The position numbers and the translations under genes are program-made. DNA of 24,456 nucleotides from a virus, in IMG/VR virus record IMGVR_UViG_3300045993_000643, positions 1 to 24,456 of that record; one strand, 5' to 3'. The notes below the pieces were generated by a model that ran no database searches, was not told the origin of the DNA, and worked only from the letters and a program-made list of their open reading frames with translations. Shown here in pieces: positions 22,851 to 24,456 of the stretch. Position 1 is the first letter of the stretch; the number at the start of each line of letters is the position of its first letter.

Positions 22851-23175
22851 AAGTCTGATCTTGAATAACAGTTAAGACGCTAGATTCAATCGTTAAAACG
22901 ATACCGTTTGAATACGTTAGTTCTAAATCGTATTTATATTTCCCAATAGCCCATACTTCTGACACAGTGGCTTCAATGCGTAAATCTATGCGCCCTTCTA
23001 ACGAGGTAATAATTATTTCTGCCGTGCTTGTACTCGCCGCATGGATTAATACTTGTTTAGCATCGCGTACATGAAGCCGTGCAGTTGCCCCTGTTAAGTC
23101 TATCGGGTTGTTATTGCTGTCTTTAACAATCCAGCTTCGCAACCAAGTATCACCTCTGAACATTTGTGCGGGCAT
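22843..23175 (-). CDS. Fibre-attachment protein, BppU N-terminus-like
   Basis: 110 residues. The pattern MFRGDTWLRSWIVKDSNNNP, then IDLTGATARLHVRD, GRIDLRIEATVSEVWAIGKY and KYDLELTYSNG is typical of small phage proteins related to the N-terminal domain of baseplate upper proteins, encoded beside tail fibres. It is the first gene of the fibre cassette and follows the 226-base non-coding segment. Two close ATGs (residues 1 and 5) are possible starts. Confidence 0.72.
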   Translation of the reverse strand: MPAQMFRGDTWLRSWIVKDSNNNPIDLTGATARLHVRDAKQVLIHAASTSTAEIIITSLEGRIDLRIEATVSEVWAIGKYKYDLELTYSNGIVLTIESSVLTVIQDQTYD

Positions 23176-23401
23176 CTTTAAATCACCAAAATAATAAAAG
23201 TCCGAAAATAAGGATGTCGGGCTGCTATGGAAACAGGATAGCGGTGTTGCAACACCTGCCCGACAAAAACTAAAAAACTGTCAATAAGATTTTTGTGTCG
23301 CCGTTTCTGGGTTTAGGATTAAATCCTAATGCCTGACTACGAAGTTCGCTAACATCAATGTAGTGTTATTAAACCCGCGTAGGCAGGGCTTGGAGGGTTC
23401 T
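23176..23401 (-). ncRNA. Structured non-coding segment in the late operon (candidate RNA element)
   Basis: No gene is visible in these 226 bases, in an operon where other gaps are at most about 70 bases. A compact three-way junction lies at 23215-23265: closing stem TGTCGGGC/GCCCGACA (8 pairs), arm GCTAT/ATAGC (23224-23228 with 23238-23242), and arm made by the palindrome GGTGTTGCAACACC (23243-23256). Further inverted pairs follow at 23313-23329 (TTAGGAT/ATCCTAA), 23309-23315 with 23370-23376 (GGGTTTA/TAAACCC) and 23330-23334 with 23381-23385 (TGCCT/AGGCA). No typical terminator T-run follows any stem on the minus strand. Identity unknown; it may regulate the fibre cassette or be an end of an inserted element. 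Confidence 0.5.
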
Positions 23402-24085
23402 TTATAATTTCGCTTGTGCTTTCGCCTTTAGCGTTTTAACACCCGCACCTTCTGGATTAATCGTTTCTGCTTGCGTACATAACGCCACGGTTTTTTCAAA
23501 GTTATTGTCAGCAAACTTAAACTTAGCGAGCAGCGCGTACATTTTGGACGCGACAGCAGGATGTAAATCCCAGTGATTCAAGTCGATTTGTTCAACCACT
23601 TGATCTAAATACGGACTAGCTGACTGATTATCGACTAGCAGTTTATTAGCCCAATCGTAGGTATAATCACAAACAAAGGTTTCCATCGTGCTATTAAACC
23701 GATCAGGCATTTGTTGCCGTTGGGCAATTAATACCAGGGCGAGTTTTAGTGCGTTTTCAATATCACCAATGTCGAATAACCAAATCATCACTTGGACGGC
23801 AATTGGGTTTGGGTAGTATTTACCGCTGGTAATGTAGTCTTCTACAAACGGTAAATACGCCGTCACCATATCGCGCTTAGCAATAATTTTGTCAGGTATA
23901 TCGGCAATGGCTTTTAATCGGACTAAGTCATTCGCCAATTGCGCTTGATAATGTATCAACGCACTGGGTTTCCCAGTTGCTGTAGCAGGTGCAACCGCGT
24001 TTTTATAGGGATGCTCAACGCCTTGTGCTTCTGCCTGTGCAATTTGAGCGGCTTTAACTGCATCTAACGGATTAATCCAGTTCAT
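23402..24085 (-). CDS. M: Terminase small subunit gpM (P2-like)
   Basis: 227 residues, close to the 247 of P2 gpM. Motifs of the family: YQAQLANDLVRLKAIADIPD, KIIAKRDMVTAYLPFVEDYI, VMIWLFDIGDIENALKLALV, QQMPDRFNSTMETFVCDY, and a C-terminal tetratricopeptide-like end (FEKTVALCTQAETINPEGAG). In P2-type phages gpM is the endonuclease subunit of the packaging terminase that cuts cos. It starts 2 bases after the capsid gene stop, as N-M do in P2. Confidence 0.88.
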   Translation of the reverse strand: MNWINPLDAVKAAQIAQAEAQGVEHPYKNAVAPATATGKPSALIHYQAQLANDLVRLKAIADIPDKIIAKRDMVTAYLPFVEDYITSGKYYPNPIAVQVMIWLFDIGDIENALKLALVLIAQRQQMPDRFNSTMETFVCDYTYDWANKLLVDNQSASPYLDQVVEQIDLNHWDLHPAVASKMYALLAKFKFADNNFEKTVALCTQAETINPEGAGVKTLKAKAQAKL

Positions 24086-24087
24086 GA

Positions 24088-24456
24088 CTAAGTGATATTT
24101 TCAATTAAGCAAGTGGCTTCTTCGTTGTAAACAACGTAGCCCGCATTGCTAGTGTTAAAATCTTTGATGCAATTGCCTTGTGGCCAGTCCATCACATTAC
24201 GGCGTACCGCACCCGATTGTGAGTAATATTGCAACCCTCCCACAGGAGCAACCAATACCGTGTTGTCTGGAAAAAACGGCGGTACAACGGCTTTTAACCC
24301 GCCGTAGGTTTGCAGTATTTCACCGCCATTTTGTAACAAAATCAGCTTTTCAGAACCACGTTCATAGGTTTGGGTGTAATACTTACCTTCTTCACGCGCA
24401 ACCAAGTTATCCGATACATACGCAACCAAGTTCTGACGTAACCACGGTTTAATACG
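24088..24456 (-). CDS. N: Major capsid protein gpN (P2-like), partial C-terminus
   Basis: The frame is open to the right edge of the window, so this is the last 122 residues of a longer protein; an internal TTG at 24429 is not the true start. The segment GGLKAVVPPFFPDNTVLVAP, then LQYYSQSGAVRRNVMDWPQG, and the end AGYVVYNEEATCLIENIT match the C-terminal part of P2 gpN (GGLxxxxPPxFPxxxxLVTxLxNLxxYYQxGxxRRxxxDNP...NxAYVVEDYG...ENI). N forms the capsid shell. The rest lies outside the window. Confidence 0.87.
   Translation of the reverse strand, partial: RIKPWLRQNLVAYVSDNLVAREEGKYYTQTYERGSEKLILLQNGGEILQTYGGLKAVVPPFFPDNTVLVAPVGGLQYYSQSGAVRRNVMDWPQGNCIKDFNTSNAGYVVYNEEATCLIENIT

Noticed and set aside
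20820-23175. Diversity-generating retroelement acting on the fibre genes
   Set aside because: No reverse transcriptase, template repeat or adenine-biased variable repeat pair was seen in the window.

Overview
The window is almost entirely one temperate, tailed-phage genome of the P2-related kind, most likely from a gammaproteobacterial host. Three things point there: an integrase and small repressor of P2 type, head and tail-completion genes homologous to P2 N, M, L, R and S, and an attachment core that copies the 3' end of a proteobacterial tRNA-Ser. No clear chromosomal gene is visible. The host genus cannot be named from the sequence; GC content looks moderate (roughly mid-40s percent by eye, not computed).

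Layout. (1) 1-2656, minus strand: an early operon read leftward from a divergent control region. It holds a small gp16-like helix-turn-helix regulator, a Rha-domain protein, a 59-residue ORF, a Cys-rich small protein, an HNH nuclease and a gene that runs off the left edge. (2) 2657-2793: divergent regulatory region with an inverted repeat that is a candidate operator. (3) 2794-3410, plus strand: CI-type repressor and an overlapping mini-BRCT-domain protein. (4) 3411-4009: about 600 bases with no convincing gene, carrying a large composite repeat array, a terminator and a DnaA-box match. (5) 4010-4999, plus: P2-type tyrosine integrase. (6) 5000-5483: an apparently intact attP (tRNA-Ser 3'-end core flanked by repeated TTGGCGGT arm motifs) and the terminator of the late operon. 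(7) 5484-24456, minus: one long late operon read from right to left: capsid (partial), terminase small subunit, a structured non-coding segment, a tail-fibre cassette, a membrane protein, gpL, gpR, gpS, a DUF7210-like protein, tail tube, a possible chaperone, tape measure, small tail and accessory genes, then three or four large adhesin or baseplate proteins and a hub-like protein.

How it works together. The repressor and the gp16-like protein probably form the lysis-lysogeny switch, with integrase next to attP. The late operon builds a P2-like capsid and neck but then a tail that does not look like P2: there is a tube protein and a 1312-residue tape measure, but no recognisable sheath, spike or gpV/W/J/I block. 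A long non-contractile tail is the simplest reading. Genes are tightly packed, with many ATGA or TAATG junctions implying translational coupling. That makes the three long non-coding stretches (3411-4009, 5000-5483, 23176-23401) stand out.

Most interesting points: intact attP flanked by phage genes on both sides (free phage, episome or tandem prophage), the repeat array before int, the three-way-junction element inside the late operon, the fibre cassette inserted between M and L, a BRCT mini-protein in the lysogeny operon, and a hub protein with an N-terminal YTLDDV repeat array. Four short genes were found by direct reading (1016-1195, 13012-13167, 13838-13963, 19048-19209), plus the edge gene at 1-496.
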